The notes: generated by a model from the sequence alone, not told the origin. DNA of 64,000 nucleotides from Hippopus hippopus (GCA_946811185.2 OX328110.1:21066456-21130455), one strand, 5' to 3'; counted from the first letter of the stretch, positions 30,271-41,374 are shown. Made by a program: numbers and translations.

Positions 30271-30894
30271 AAGTTCCTTTAAAACGACAAATATCCTGAG
30301 AAAAGGAAGAAAGAGAAATCCAATCGTTCAAAATGGAGAAGGCTAGACATTTTCCTGCAGATTTAGTCAACACGTTGGAGAGAATAACCACTGTAAAATC
30401 AGAAATAAGAGCAGGAAATGGAACCACTGCTTTAATTCACATTATTTTATCATACTTCACAACATTTTATCAATTTTATCATACTTACATTTTATCAATA
30501 TATAGAATAGAGGTTACCCCAAAACCAAACAGGCTAATATCAGATACATCATTGACTTGTATATCCTTGAGCTGTACACATGTTCCCCATAGCAACTCAA
30601 GGGTCGTTAAGTAAAATTTAAGTGCAATTGTTATTACTTTAGGTAGCATTCTATTAAAAAATACGGCTCAATCCTAAAGAACAGAACTTTGGTCAAAAGA
30701 CCTGTTGTTATAAGGAAACCCCACTCAAAACCAAGTTAAGAATGAATTTGCAAATGCCATTCCTGTAACATCATGATCAGTTCGGATAGACTCGCACAAT
30801 TAACTTAAAAAAAAAAAAATCATTAAATCAGCCCAAATCGTTTTCAGCAATCTGAAGAATGTATGGTAATTTGTGGAACAGTACTGTTTACATT

Positions 30895-32225
30895 TGTTCA
30901 ATATACATCATTAACTGGTCTAGGTTCTGTTTTTCAAAAAAGACGGTTCATCTCAGCTTTACCATATTGTATGTGGCTCTAATACTATACTTGACCTAAA
31001 AATTGAAAAAACAAAACAAAAAAACGTGGTAAGGAACAACAACCGCATCCCCAAGTAGGCCAAAGTAATCACTTGATTCAGCTTATTGCTCTCACAGAAT
31101 TACATATTTTGAAAACTGTACGAATATATTTACTAATGTGAAATTAAGTTAAATCCTTTCTTTGTAAGCTGACACAATATTATATTCTGTATCATACATA
31201 TTCAAACACTGACCCAGACAAGACTGTTCACTTAGCACATTGTGGCAAATATTTAGGGAAATGTATGTTGGGCACGTTAATGGTCATTTTCTTGAATTTC
31301 TCATTTTGGTGTCAGCTTCGTAATGACCATTTTTACTGTAATTTTTGGGATCACGATCAGATGTTTTCAAACACGCTCTGGCCAAACAGTCGTTTATAAA
31401 AACTCACCACCAAACAGTTATGACATGTTAAGCCTCTGAAAGAAAATGTTGAAGGAAAAGTAGTATTTGCACAATACAAGAAATGGCTCCTTTTTCATCG
31501 CAAATTTGCACTAGTCTCTTTTTTTTATGTTCAAGAGCCAACTTTCTGCAAATATTTCAAATATTTCTCTACTGTTCCATTTTTCTAAACAGATAAAAAA
31601 CAGCCTGTATGGTAGTAAGTAGAACTCATTACTCATATTTGATATATTTTAAACACTCCAGACATCAGACTAGACTGTCCACCTAGCACGGTGTGGCCAA
31701 TATAGATAGGAGCAGTTTCTCTAGTCATGTTAATGGCCATTTTCTTACCTGCTCAATACAATATGGGTGTCAGCATGTAAATGGCCATCTAGCTGTCACT
31801 TTGGGGTCACGATTACAATGTTTTCTGACATGCCTTGGCCTAACAGTCTTAAGTGAAAGACAAGGGCGCATTTTTTTTAAAGTATAACGTGTTGGGGGTG
31901 AGGTTTTGAATCAGACTGGCCCCCGAGATCTTATACCCATATAAGATCTCTGGATCTAGGTTGCAAACACACTCCATGGCAGTACTATCTTAACCTGCAA
32001 ATATTTTGCAACAGAAAAGGCATAAGGCCTTATATCCTCTCTGTACATTGGCCATATCGAGTACTTTTTTGCATACCGCTACCTAGGTTAACAATGTCGT
32101 GATAGCACTGCACACAAAACCTCTGCAGAAGTTTTAAGTAAGCATTAAAACAAACAAACAAACAAAACCTCTGCAGAAGTTTTAAGTAAGCATTAAAACA
32201 AACAAACAAACAAAAACAATTTTGA
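30895..32225 (+). repeat. ~1.3-kb interspersed repeat, copy 1
   Basis: Matches 44835-46112 in inverse orientation over its whole length (GGTTCATCTCAGCTTTACCA, GCTGACACAATATTATATTC, CTAGCACGGTGTGGCCAATA, CAATTTTGAA end). It contains an internal duplication about 455 bp apart: 31215-31400 and 31670-31870 share TTAGCAC..TGTGGC, AATGGTCATTTTCTT-type, GGTGTCAGC and GGCCAAACAGTC-type blocks. An imperfect hairpin GAGATCTTATACCCATATAAGATCTC lies at about 31925-31950 [20-base limit: read as GAGATCTTATAC + CCATATAAGATCTC]. It ends in (CAAA)n, suggesting a retroposed tail. No known family. Confidence 0.7.
32116..32219. repeat. 48-bp tandem duplication with (CAAA)n
   Basis: AAAACCTCTGCAGAAGTTTT, AAGTAAGCATTAAAACAAAC occurs twice, starting at 32116 and 32164. 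The inverted partner at 44.8 kb has a single copy, so the duplication is specific to this locus. Confidence 0.85.
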
Positions 32226-32290
32226 ATTTTGAAAATTTATGCCAAGATTTACAGGTATATGTATTTATTATTTCTTTCATTTCGATATAA

Positions 32291-32710
32291 TCAAGCATGG
32301 AAACGATAACAATCCTGATGTTGTATGAACAGAAGTACAAGACATTCATACAGTAGGCTTGAATTATTTTTTGATCCGTCAGTTAAGGTATGAAATGCAT
32401 CCTCTAGCTTAAAAAATGACGTTTGTGTTTCTGTCAAAGTCAATTTTCCATAGAGGTGGTTTTCAAAGTAAGCAATATCATTTGGAATGTCATCAGTAGT
32501 TATGTATGGAATACCACCACTTGGAATTCTTTGGTATAGACTGTCACCAGTTTGTAAGATACTGTCAAGGGTTGCAGAATCCCAGGTTGATGAACTGCTT
32601 GCCATAACCTTTGAACTTAGTGTTGCCTTGATGGCAGCTGACTTGAAGGGCCATGACTCAACCAACAGTAAGAAAGCAGACCTGGTTGATAGACTAAGAT
32701 TATAGAGCAT
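32291..32710 (-). pseudogene. Fragment of transposon-type papain-fold cysteine protease domain
   Basis: A 139-aa open frame with composition unlike the chance frames nearby. Residues about 37-75 read STWDSATLDSILQTGDSLY, then a segment rich in acidic and aromatic residues (TTDDIPNDIAYFENHLYGK), and FHTLTDGSKNNSSLL with a hydrophobic VLLFIQHQDCYRF. This order resembles the deubiquitinase-like (peptidase C76/OTU-type) cysteine-protease domain that I recall in large transposon polyproteins of invertebrates. In that family the catalytic Cys lies upstream of the W-x-S-x-x-L-D motif; here the upstream segment shows no Cys. The Asp/His-containing end (DPHSR-type) is also missing, so the fragment cannot be active. 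There are no partner ORFs beside it. Family assignment is from pattern memory and moderately uncertain. Confidence 0.35.
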
Positions 32711-32989
32711 TTTTGTTTTGTTTTATCTTTATCTTATAGAATAGTGATTAATTTTATCATAATTAAAAACTTCGTTTATCGCCTCGTAGAATTTTTTTCT
32801 AACTTCATGACATTAAAAATGATTAAAACTTAACAGAATAAAGGACCTTTTAATCCCCCCCCCCCACTGGCCTTTTAAAAACAGTAAAGGCATGAACTAT
32901 CATGGTGAATTCTGAAAACAAACTCAGTTAAAGTAGACATCTTCTATTATCCCTTGTTATGCTGAAAATGACAGGTAGCTTTTGCAGAC

Positions 32990-33060
32990 ATACAAAGCGA
33001 GATCAGCTTGCAAAAGCTTGCAGTCTAATTTTGACCTACACTGCCCCCTGTCCACTATAT
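32990..33060. repeat. F2 palindrome core, diverged
   Basis: GAGATCAGCTTGCAAAAGC and GCTTGCAGTCTAATTTTGAC with exit CTACACTGCCCCCTG. Confidence 0.5.
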
Positions 33061-33094
33061 TGAATACAAATACTCCTGTTAAATGACTATTCAA

Positions 33095-33250
33095 GACAGC
33101 TAGAACTATCCACACTGAAAGCATTTGCACGCTCAAATGATGGAATTTGTATAAGAAAGGGTAGAAACAATGAGAAAAGGAGAAAATGCAGATTACCAGC
33201 ATTTTCTTCTTTTTCCGCAATGTTTTCAAAAGCTTTCTTTCTCAAGTTGG
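33095..33250 (+). repeat. F1 fragment
   Basis: CACTGAAAGCATTTGCA, GAGAAAAGGAGAAAATGCAG, ATTACCAGCATTTTCTTCTT, CCGCAATGTTTTCAAAAGC. The right end is missing. Confidence 0.65.
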
Positions 33251-34180
33251 GTTTATTTTTTATATGTTTTGTTCGCCAATAAATTGTTAAGAATAATAAA
33301 TACAACTTACAATCAAGGGTGGAATAGATCTAGATCTACTTTTTCAATGCTGGTCTTAATAATGATGATGCATCTGGTGTTTCCAACAGATAATGTGATG
33401 TCATAATGAAAAAAAAAATGTCATCATGAAGAGATGACATCATTTCAGTGCTTGCACAAATTTAATTATAAAGTTTCTGACACTTTTATATGCAAGTCTG
33501 TAGTAACTTGAGATACCACTCTTGCGATGACAGATTTTATTTTGACTTACTACTATAAATTATGGCAATTATAAAATAACTCTTGAAATTTTTGGATTTG
33601 AGGGGTAATATTTTTACAGGAAATGTATACTGGACTAAGATGTTCAAAACTGTAAAAACATGACTTTTGGGAAAAAAAATGTAGTTACTACAGTCTTGCG
33701 TTGAACCTCGAGATAGTTGATCTTCAAGCCTCATCAAAACAGATTTTTGAACTGGCAAAACGCATCTGTATCAGGAAACAGGGCTGTCTCAGCTTTGGGT
33801 AACCAGATTCCCATCCCAGTCTTATTGGGTGACAGTCTCCACACCACATTAGGAACAATTACATGAGCATACTGACTCAGACATTTAATTTTGACAAGTG
33901 GGAACAGATTGAACTGAGTAGGTTTTTCAGGGTTTTGAAATTTTTAACTGGTTTCAGACTACCAGATAGAGAGACAGAGAGTCAAAAAGCAAACTGCACT
34001 TGGGTTTTTGAAGGCCGATACTACTATTTTGATGTAAACATACGTTTTTTGGCAACTGCAATTGATAAAATCAAGACACGTTTTGAATATTTTTATCTTT
34101 TTTTTTTTTTTTTAAATAAGGTAAAAAAAAAAAAAACCCTCAAATTTTCCTTTTAAAGCACAATTTTCTTTTTTATTCCT
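33251..34180. other. No gene seen
   Basis: A few short frames (73 and 97 aa) lack motifs. A/T runs near 33410, 34095 and 34123. GATGACATCA occurs twice near 33400-33445, flanking a poly-A, a small local inverted pair. Confidence 0.4.
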
Positions 34181-34182
34181 GT

Positions 34183-34373
34183 ATCATACAATCCAGAATT
34201 TTAACGACCCTGACAGAGAGGATTTCAGTAACCCAGCATTTTCTCCTTTTCCCTCAATGTTTTCATCCCTTTGAGAGACAAATTGCATCATTTGAGGCAC
34301 ATTTCAAGTGTCACGTGCAAATGCTTTCAATTTGTACAAATCCTCACTTATTTTGTCTGGTAAAGAGAGTTAA
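34183..34373 (-). repeat. F1 palindromic MITE, left arm deleted
   Basis: CATACAATCCAGAATTTTAA, CGACCCTGACAGAGAGGATT, then directly AACCCAGCATTTTCTCCTTT, and GTCTGGTAAAGAGAG with TTAA at 34370-34373. Confidence 0.7.
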
Positions 34374-34499
34374 ACATTATAATTCGGAAAAGATCTTTCC
34401 GATGCGCTGCAGTGCTCTACGCCATACAGGATTGGTTCAATCACTGGCATACACCTAGCACAAGCCATTACCCCCTTATTGCAAGTTTCACACTTGATC

Positions 34500-34643
34500 G
34501 TCTGTCTGGTGACCAGTATTTTCTCCTTTTGCCACATGGCTTTCCATTCTTTTGTAGACAAATACCATCATTTAAGCCTTATTTTATTTCCCGTTTGCAA
34601 GCGCTTTCAGCTTCCAAAATTTTGTCATTTGGGAAACGGTTAA
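34500..34643 (-). repeat. F1 fragment
   Basis: GTGACCAGTATTTTCTCCTT, then CCAAAATTTTGTCATTTGGG and AAACGG + TTAA. Right half of the element only. Confidence 0.6.
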
Positions 34644-34804
34644 GTAGATTTATGTTTTAACGAGGAACTTGAATTTACTGGTTCAAACCATAATTTTCAT
34701 TTTTTGTGTATACAAATTCTTTTTTCAATTTATTTACATAACTTAGCTACTTGCATGTAGTATTTACCTTTTTTTCCGTTAGGATATTTCAAATGGTAAT
34801 GTGT

Positions 34805-34860
34805 ATTTCTGATACCCCCTGTCCCTGGTCACAATACTGCAGAAAGTATCAGAAGCTAGC
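34805..34860 (-). repeat. Short dispersed repeat (CCAGGGACAGGGG family)
   Basis: GATACCCCCTGTCCCTGGTC followed by ACAATAC is the inverse of phrases at 40545 and 41265. Confidence 0.5.
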
Positions 34861-34983
34861 ATTGCCATTCAATCTTAATTTGTACTTGTAACTGTAGGAA
34901 TTGAGGGGGAGAGAGATGATAAAGAAAAAATTTTCATAGATTGAACACAAAAGTTATGCTTTTTCTATACACTTCAAGTTTTT

Positions 34984-35435
34984 TAACCCTTTACCACACA
35001 ATGCCATGTTCTCACTTTAAAGAGTTTGACTTTGGAAAGGAATGAATCCTGTTGCAATGACTATCATTAGTTCTTGGAAAAAAAGAAATTGGTCAAGCTT
35101 GGGATTTGAGCCTGGGACCTATTCTCAAGTTGTACCAATTGGGCAACTGAGGCCTTGCAAAGAAATCAAGAAATATTGTTGGAGTCTCTGCAATATCATA
35201 CTTACGTTCACAATTAGTTACTTAAACACACAGTTTGTAAAATTACACCAAGAATATTATCCTTTACTGAAGTTTTAAAACAGAACATAAACTTTTGAAA
35301 ACATTGTGGGGAAAAAAGCAACTGTTTTTAACCCTTTTCAAAACAGATTTCAACATTTGAGTCACATTTATTTTGTGGTCACACGCTTTCAATTTTGACC
35401 AGTCCAAATTCTGTTGTGTTGTGAAGAGGGAAGGG
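34984..35435 (-). repeat. F1 MITE split by a SINE-like insertion
   Basis: The left end TTTAACCCTTTACCACACAA with TGCCATGTTCTCAC (34984-35035) and the remainder from CTTTTGAAAACATTGTGGGG (35285) to GTTGTGTTGTGAAGAGG (35430) belong to one element. The middle 35036-35284 is foreign. Confidence 0.55.
35080..35170 (-). repeat. tRNA-derived SINE head
   Basis: On the minus strand, CTCAGTTGCCCAATTGGTAC (A box) and GGCTCAAATCCC (B box) are about 35 bp apart, preceded by GGCCT. This is a split pol III promoter inside the insertion that interrupts the F1 copy. It is not a valid cloverleaf. Confidence 0.5.
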
Positions 35436-35519
35436 TATTACCTTAAATCGAAACTTTAGCAAAAGAAACTATATCCCCCCCCCCCAACCGCCAACCTATT
35501 AAATCTGAGGTTTTCCTGG

Positions 35520-36540
35520 TCTTTTTAGCTTATGTCATGGCGTGGTTTCCGTCGTCCGTCCGTCTGTCTGTTAGTCTTTTTCTTGTTTACGCGATAAAGT
35601 CTGCATTTGTAATCAGATTTTTTTTAAACTTGCACAGTTTGTTTATCTCATCAATAAGTTCAACTCTATTGATTTTGAAATGTTTCTTACAATCAGTACG
35701 GGAAAAGTAGCCATTTGAAGATTAAAATTTCCATTTCTTGTTTACGCAATGAAGTCTGCATCTATGGTCGGATTTTCTTGAAACTTACACAGTTTGTTTA
35801 TCTCATCAATAGCTTCAATCCGATTGATTTTGAAAAAAAAAAAATCTGACAATCTGTATGGGAAAAGTAGCCATTTGAAGTTTAAAATTTCCATTTCTTG
35901 TTTTTGCGATTAAGTCTGTATATGTGGTCAGATGTTCGTGAAACTTGCACAGTTGCTGTGTATTATGAACAGCTTGAGCCCTATTGATTTTGAAAAAAAT
36001 CCGACATTTAGTATTGGAAAAGTAGCCATTTAAAGTTTAAAATTTCCATTTCTTGTTTAGGCAATGAAGTTTGCATTTTTAATCCATTTTTTTTATAAAC
36101 TTGCAAAGATTATTTGGTTCGTTAAGGGATTGAACTCTATTAAAAGTGAAGAAAATCTAGTAATCAGCCTAGGAAAAGCAGTCATTTGTTGACTAAGTAT
36201 TGTTTACTCAACAAAATCCACATTATTAGTCACATTTTTTTAAAAAAATTTACCAGGGTTGTTTAATACAATGCGCACTGAAACCCTATCAAATTTGGCT
36301 GGATTCTGAACAATAGGTTTTGAGAAATTGTACTTCATTTTTTTTCACTATTTGTTCAGTTCATCATGCCTACTTATGCTGCCTTAGTGGGTTCAAACTC
36401 AGTTGCTAGAACACCCCCCCCCCCCTTTTGGGTGTGTATTTGTCTTTTTCCTTTTTGCATCATGAATTCATGATATATGCTAGCAAAAAACTAACTTACT
36501 GCTAGTAGAGTGATTTCAGGCCCTCATGGGCCCCTAGTAT
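35520..36540 (+). mobile_element. Array element, family A/B type
   Basis: The head TTTTTAGCTTATGTCATGGC is followed by GTCGTCCGTCCGTCTGTC, then four to five ~155-bp units (starting near 35580, 35737, 35893, 36050, 36200) marked by TTTCTTGTTTACGCGAT-type, AACTTGCACAGTTTG and GGAAAAGTAGCCATTTG. The tail hairpin GGCCCTCATGGGCC is at 36519-36532. It has the same plan as 22892-24663 in the opposite orientation, with different unit sequence. No ORFs. Confidence 0.65.
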
Positions 36541-36542
36541 TA

Positions 36543-37860
36543 CGAGGGGTGATAAAAAAGATCGTGGACCTACTCGTTACTTTGAAAACTACTACACGGA
36601 GGATTACAAAAATTTGCATAGATGAGCATTAATTATCTGGTCACTGACTCAAGCTTTCAAATGTCGTATTATTCAAGCAGGTAAAGTGTGAAGTCATTTT
36701 CATGACGTCATATACCGCATTAGTGGTCCAAAATGTCGAACGACGTTTTATTTGAGCCGAGAATAATCAAAGTTTTACGCCAAACTCGAAAAGTATTTAT
36801 CGGAAATTAAAATCGATTTAGAAACAGTTTAAGGGGACTCTGCACTAAAGAAATCTGATATTCGTACATGGTTCGGACCGCGATGCGATACTGTTAAAGA
36901 TGACCCTAAATCTGGCTGTCCATCAACATCAGTCACAGACAAAATCATAATGGATGTAGAGTAGCATGTAAAACAAAATCGCCGAGATACTGTCAGGAAA
37001 ATAGCTGACATTCAACATTTCATATGGAAGTGCTCAGGAGATTTTGACCGAGAATCTTGGAATGTCACGTGTTTGCACAAGGTGGGTACCTCGGCAGCTG
37101 ACGCCCGAGAAAATTGGGGTTAGGGTCGAAATATGTTAAGAAATTTCAGAACGCATTAGGGTAGAGGGGTCAAACTTTACTGATCGTATTGCAACATGCG
37201 ATGAAACATAGGCACACTTTAACGAGACTGAATCTAAACTACAAAGCAGTGTATGGTGACATCCAACATCGCCTTCTGCTGGTAAAGCCAACCTTTCTAA
37301 GTCACTTGGTAAAATTATACATCATGTATTTCTGTTCTCCTTTTTTTCTTCTACATCATGTTGTATCTATACCTACTACTGTCAATACTGAGTTTTATGC
37401 CCACATTATTCAAATAAATTTCAAAAACACCATACGAAAAAAAAAAAAACAGCCTGAAGTCCTGCGGAGTGACGTCATTTTACACTTAGATAACGCCCTA
37501 GCTCACAAAGCCGCACTTGGACAGGAAACTTTGCAAAAACTAAACATAGAAACACAAGCCAACACCCCTTATAATTTTGTCTTGACTCCATGTGACCTCG
37601 GACTAGTTCCTGTTTTGAAAGATTCTCTATGTGGCACGCACTAAGAGAGCAGAGAGCAGCTTACCCTCGCTATAACCGGGTCCTTGAGAGTAATGTCACG
37701 TGACGCGCTCGCACACGTGTTTCGCGCGTGGAAGTCAAGAATAAATAAGTGCATAGAACTCAAAGGAGGTTACTTTCAAAAACAATAAACACTCCAAGTT
37801 GTTTTTTACAACAATATTCCGATACCGGCACTGGTCCACGTTCTTTCTGATCACCCCTCG
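36543..37860 (+). mobile_element. mariner transposon, complete ends, dead
   Basis: 28-bp terminal inverted repeats: CGAGGGGTGATAAAAAAG... at 36543-36570 against the complement of 37833-37860, three mismatches. TA lies on both sides (36541-36542 and 37861-37862). The length of 1318 bp is typical for mariner. It inserted right beside the tail hairpin of the array element on its left. A run of A's at 37438-37449 may be expanded since insertion. Confidence 0.85.
36733..37644 (+). pseudogene. mariner transposase pseudogene
   Basis: The frame opens at ATG 36733 with MSNDVLFEPRIIKVLRQ, a mariner-like N-terminus, then breaks. Pieces in shifting frames include KDDPKSGCPSTS (the linker after the helix-turn-helix), the WVPRQLTPE-type region near 37085, and ATCDET near 37190-37207. 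That last piece holds the first catalytic Asp (codon 37200-37202) and is followed by a stop where mariners have Trp. LHLDNALAHKA holds the second Asp (37489-37491), and TPCDLGLVPVLKDSL is the DD34D third-Asp region with its motif altered. Multiple stops and frameshifts make it non-functional. It is confidently mariner; the subfamily is not assigned. Confidence 0.8.
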
Positions 37861-38270
37861 TATTTCTAATTTAAGATACCATGGCTTTGAAGTGGCACTG
37901 CATATAGACGGCATGAGAAACACTTTGTACTAACGGAAGTCTATAAGATGACACTGTATCAACATGGTAAGTTGAACACTTAACCTATAAGATTGTAACA
38001 TGTCAACTGTACTAGCTTCACTTACAGACAAGAAGAGCACACGGGGGGGGGGGGGGGGTTTAGCCATTAAGGCGGATGAACAGCCCTTGAGGCAAGTATG
38101 AGAAATAGAGTGCTCGTCAGTAGTGAATAAAATGCCTTTACATTATTAAGTGTATTATTTTTAAATACCATAACGGCGGAGAATCGATGCTCATACGACT
38201 CGTAGCAAACTGTCCACATTTCATGTATGCAACAATACACACTTGTAAAATAATCTCACACTGGTCAATG
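37861..38270. other. No gene seen
   Basis: G-run of about 17 at 38044-38060; otherwise anonymous. Confidence 0.4.
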
Positions 38271-38279
38271 CTGCCGTTA

Positions 38280-38455
38280 GACTATAACTTTAGTCTGGCT
38301 CAAATGATGAAATTCTTTTTTGAAAGGATAGAAATCAATGTTAGAAAAGGAGGAAATACTAGTTACCAGCATTTACTCTTCTTTCCTCGGTGTTTTCAAA
38401 AGCCTTTCTGTCAGGGTTGTTAAAAGTCAGGATTGTGCGGTGAAGAGATACAGAA
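38280..38455 (+). repeat. F1 palindromic MITE, left end missing
   Basis: GGCTCAAATGATGAAATTCT, GATAGAAATCAATGTTAGAA, AATACTAGTTACCAGCATTT, CGGTGTTTTCAAAAGCC, GATTGTGCGGTGAAGAG. Confidence 0.65.
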
Positions 38456-38747
38456 AATGTGAAAGTCTTTTTGTCTGGAAGGTTGAGAGTTTAGCCTCGA
38501 TACTCTGTTAGAGCTCTGAAAGTATGTCTCATGTCTAGAGAAGTAAACTTGATAGTTTTGTCAGGTGTACTATAAGCATGAAAAGAAAAGAAACAAGAGT
38601 TTTGCAGTTCCAACTATTGACTAAAATGTGCAAACCTCCCATTAAAACATCAGAATTCTTAAGTCTTTTTGTTCTTTGACTATCCCCTATTGAAAGGACA
38701 AGGCAAAGTTTTGGCATTGTCTGTCCGGTTTCGCTGTTCCAGTGTCT

Positions 38748-38974
38748 TTAATTTTTTACGACATGACAAAATTTTGGATCTATCCAAATCACATGGATGT
38801 GCAGACAACAAATCAAACTTTGTTAAACAGTGGGATTTGTCCTGCAAAAGCCAGAAAACATTCTGGGAAAAGGAGAAAATGCTGGTTTCCAGCATTTCCT
38901 CCTTTTCCCACATTTTTTCATAAGTTTTACTCTCCAGGGTCATTAAAACTTGGGATTGTGTGATAAAGGGTTAA
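38748..38974 (+). repeat. F1 palindromic MITE, complete
   Basis: TTAATTTTTTACGACATGAC to GTGTGATAAAGGGTTAA. GAAAACATTCTGGGAAAAGG pairs with CCTTTTCCCACATTTTTTC around GCTGGTTTCCAGC. TTAA on both sides, 227 bp in all. Confidence 0.82.
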
Positions 38975-39610
38975 ACGGCATTTGCATGCATATGCTGTCA
39001 TGCATTACTGGATGTCCGTCCATTGTGGCAAATTATAGGTTACTAATTGGATACGCATTATGTTAGATACTGTACTTTTGTATTAATTTTCTATTTATTC
39101 CATAATGTATCCATAAGAGTAGCCCATAAAAATGACCACCCATTGGTTGAAAATATGATTGTTGGGTATATGATAAGATGTAAACACCTGGTCCGATTTC
39201 AATTAAAGATATTTCAGACTTAGTATGTTTACCTCAATGAGCCGACTGCAGAGTGTCTCTGCGTCTGTCCGTCTCATTTTCTTTAAACAGACACTGTTGC
39301 AAAACACCTGGTCCAAATTTAAAAATATTTCGCACGTGTATTAATGTAAATGACCTGATGTTCAGAAATCAAAGAGGTATTAACTCTTGTCATGTACACT
39401 AATCCTGTTAAAAAAATAACTTCTTGACATGCAAACCTTCATACCTTTGGCCTGTTTCCATAAAAAAGGACTCTAGTGGGGGATTTCATCTCAACATAGT
39501 AAGTTGTACCTTAACTGTTAGTACACTACAAAATATTATTCACTCACTCACTCACTCACTCATTCATTACATTAGGTTTGCTTATAGTTTTATTTCCAAA
39601 GTATAGTTTT
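38975..39610. other. No gene seen; small microsatellite
   Basis: (CACT)n at about 39540-39562 and a GTCTGTCCGTCTC run near 39265 suggesting a decayed array-type element. Nothing else recognised. Confidence 0.45.
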
Positions 39611-40065
39611 TTATACCCCGCCAAAAGCGAGGGGATATAGTTTTTGCGTTGTCTATCAGTCTTGTCTTTCATATTTATTTTGTTTATCATAAGCAACAGA
39701 CCATAATTATTTGTTTTTATTTCATGAATTGCCATGTCATAGAAAAACGGGGCTTAATGTATAATTTCATTAAAGACCAATATATGGACCAATATAAACC
39801 AAAAGTGTTGGAATTTCATATTTATATGGTTTATCACTAATGCTGTTTGTCCGTCTGTCCCTCTTCTTAAATCCCTGACAAAAACTCCTTATGCTAGTCG
39901 GCCGTTTTTTTTTACCGGGGGGGGGGGATGGGGTGGGTGGGTTTAATATTGTGTCATGGAAAAAGGGGGCTTTATGTATGTTTCCATCAAAAAAATTATT
40001 TTTCGGTTGGGGATATCATTTCAACGAAATAACTTGTTTTCTTTTAAATCTTTCAGGAAAGATAT
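39611..40065 (+). mobile_element. Hairpin-ended repeat (family E)
   Basis: Opens with the hairpin TATACCCCGCC / GCGAGGGGATATA (39612-39639), then TAGTTTTTGCGTTGTC. Internal duplications: CATATTTATTTTGTTTATCA near 39668 against CATATTTATATGGTTTATCA near 39818, and GTCATAGAAAAACGGGGC near 39736 against GTCATGGAAAAAGGGGGC near 39953. A G-run is at 39918-39928. A partner copy on the minus strand is at 13625-13905. Confidence 0.55.
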
Positions 40066-40496
40066 GACCTTGCTTTAGAAAAATGAAGAATGAAGACAGA
40101 CTGGAGGTAGGTCAAGGTTGTCAATCAGTTTCTAGCTATTTTCTCAATACGTTTTCTAAATTCATATTGCTTTGGCTCAATAGAACTTTCATTCATAGAG
40201 CTAAGTTGGGTTGTAGTGTATTTTTTGTTTCATCTTTTTGTGCATAAAATCATTGTCAGCAATGTGCTTCATTTGCCAGAACTGGTTCAATAGTTGGAAC
40301 ACTGTAATACCGGTCCTGAATGTACAAAGTATCATTATGGTAAATTGGGGAAAAAAATGCAATATAGGTCTTCTCATAAATCAATAATGGCAACATTGGA
40401 TTTTTTTTTTTCATCTGAAGCATTGTATTCTCAAAATAACCATTACCGTATTTTTTTCAAATCAACTCACAAAAAAATCAAATTCACTTAACAGGT

Positions 40497-40620
40497 GAGG
40501 TTCAGTAAACTGAAAGTAGGAACTTCCAGTATATACATTGTGGCCAGGGACAGGGGTTATATAGCACAAAATGGAAGTTTCAGCTATCAGTTTGCTGGCA
40601 AAACTGTTTTTCGGCGTAGC
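40497..40620 (+). repeat. ~115-bp direct repeat, copy 1
   Basis: GGTGAGGTTCAGTAAACTGA, CCAGGGACAGGGGTTATATA and GGAAGTTTCAGCTATCAG recur at 41217-41335 with about 85% identity by eye, 720 bp apart. Confidence 0.75.
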
Positions 40621-40800
40621 TTAATGCGCTTCCTTTTGACCTACCTTTTGGCACTGATGAATGAATAAACAGAAATTTGTGATTGGTAAAAAAATGTATG
40701 CATGTTTATTTTAAGGGCCCCTGCCTATTTGCTGGCAAATTTATGCGGACTCTTTTTTGAAGATATTTCTTGTTAAAACTAAGTGCAAACAGATCAAATC
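40590..40800 (+). repeat. Dispersed repeat, inverted partner at 28985-29240
   Basis: GCGTAGCTTAATGCGCTTCC, GACCTACCTTTTGG, AGAAATTTGTGATTGGT, TTTATTTTAAGGGCCCCTG, TATTTGCTGGCAAATTTATG and AAGATATTTCTTGTTAAAAC are the inverse order of the 29-kb copy. Confidence 0.65.
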
Positions 40801-41215
40801 TACAATAAATAACAAGTTAGAATTTCTTGCGCTTGTGAAACTTGGCTAGAATTCTTGTTAGTACAATCATATAGCTGCATGTATACATGCATTACATGAA
40901 GTGTTAGCCCAAATACAGTGACAAGTTCAGTGTTGTGACAAGTTTAGTCAACTTTTTAACTAACTTACATGAAATTCAGGTTGCTGGCAAACTGATCAGT
41001 AAACTACATATATCTGCATTGTTCTGTCAAATATGTGTCAAAGCATAAGTTAGCACATTTGGTCAACTTGAAAACTTACTTACAATACATTCAGGTTTCT
41101 CAAAAACCCGTCTGCCACATATAAATATGTAACCTGTTAGCTTAGATATGAATTAAAATATTAGGTTGAAAGTTTACCTAAAAAACATCATACCAACATC
41201 AAAGTCCTATAGGGA
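40801..41215. repeat. Decayed direct repeats
   Basis: Phrases such as AACTTACATGAAATTCAGGTT and AACTTACTTACAATACATTC [AGG] recur loosely, merging into the array on the right. No gene. Confidence 0.4.
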
Positions 41216-41216
41216 G

Positions 41217-41335
41217 GTGAGGTTCATTGGACTGACAGTAGGAATTTCCATTACATACATCGTGCCCAGGGACAGGGGTTATGTAGGACAAACGGAAGTT
41301 TCAACTATCAGGTTGCTGGCAATACCCATTTTCAA
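41217..41335 (+). repeat. ~115-bp direct repeat, copy 2
   Basis: GGTGAGGTTCATTGGACTGA, CCAGGGACAGGGGTTATGTA and GGAAGTTTCAACTATCAGG match the 40497 copy. Confidence 0.75.
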
Positions 41336-41374
41336 CTGTTTGTAAGCACTCGGGTCAAATGCATGTCAAAGGCT

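Noticed and set aside
30333..30614. 93-aa frame starting MEKARHFPADLVNTLERITT
   Set aside because: The first ~35 residues look plausible and the ATG context is good, but the rest is low-complexity, and I see no splice site or known domain.
32116..32219. LTR or large duplication
   Set aside because: Only a 48-bp tandem duplication specific to this copy of the repeat.
40055..40110. Exon-like cassette TTTAAATCTTTCAG / GGAG-GTAGGT
   Set aside because: Good splice-like ends, but all three frames of the 50-bp insert contain stops.
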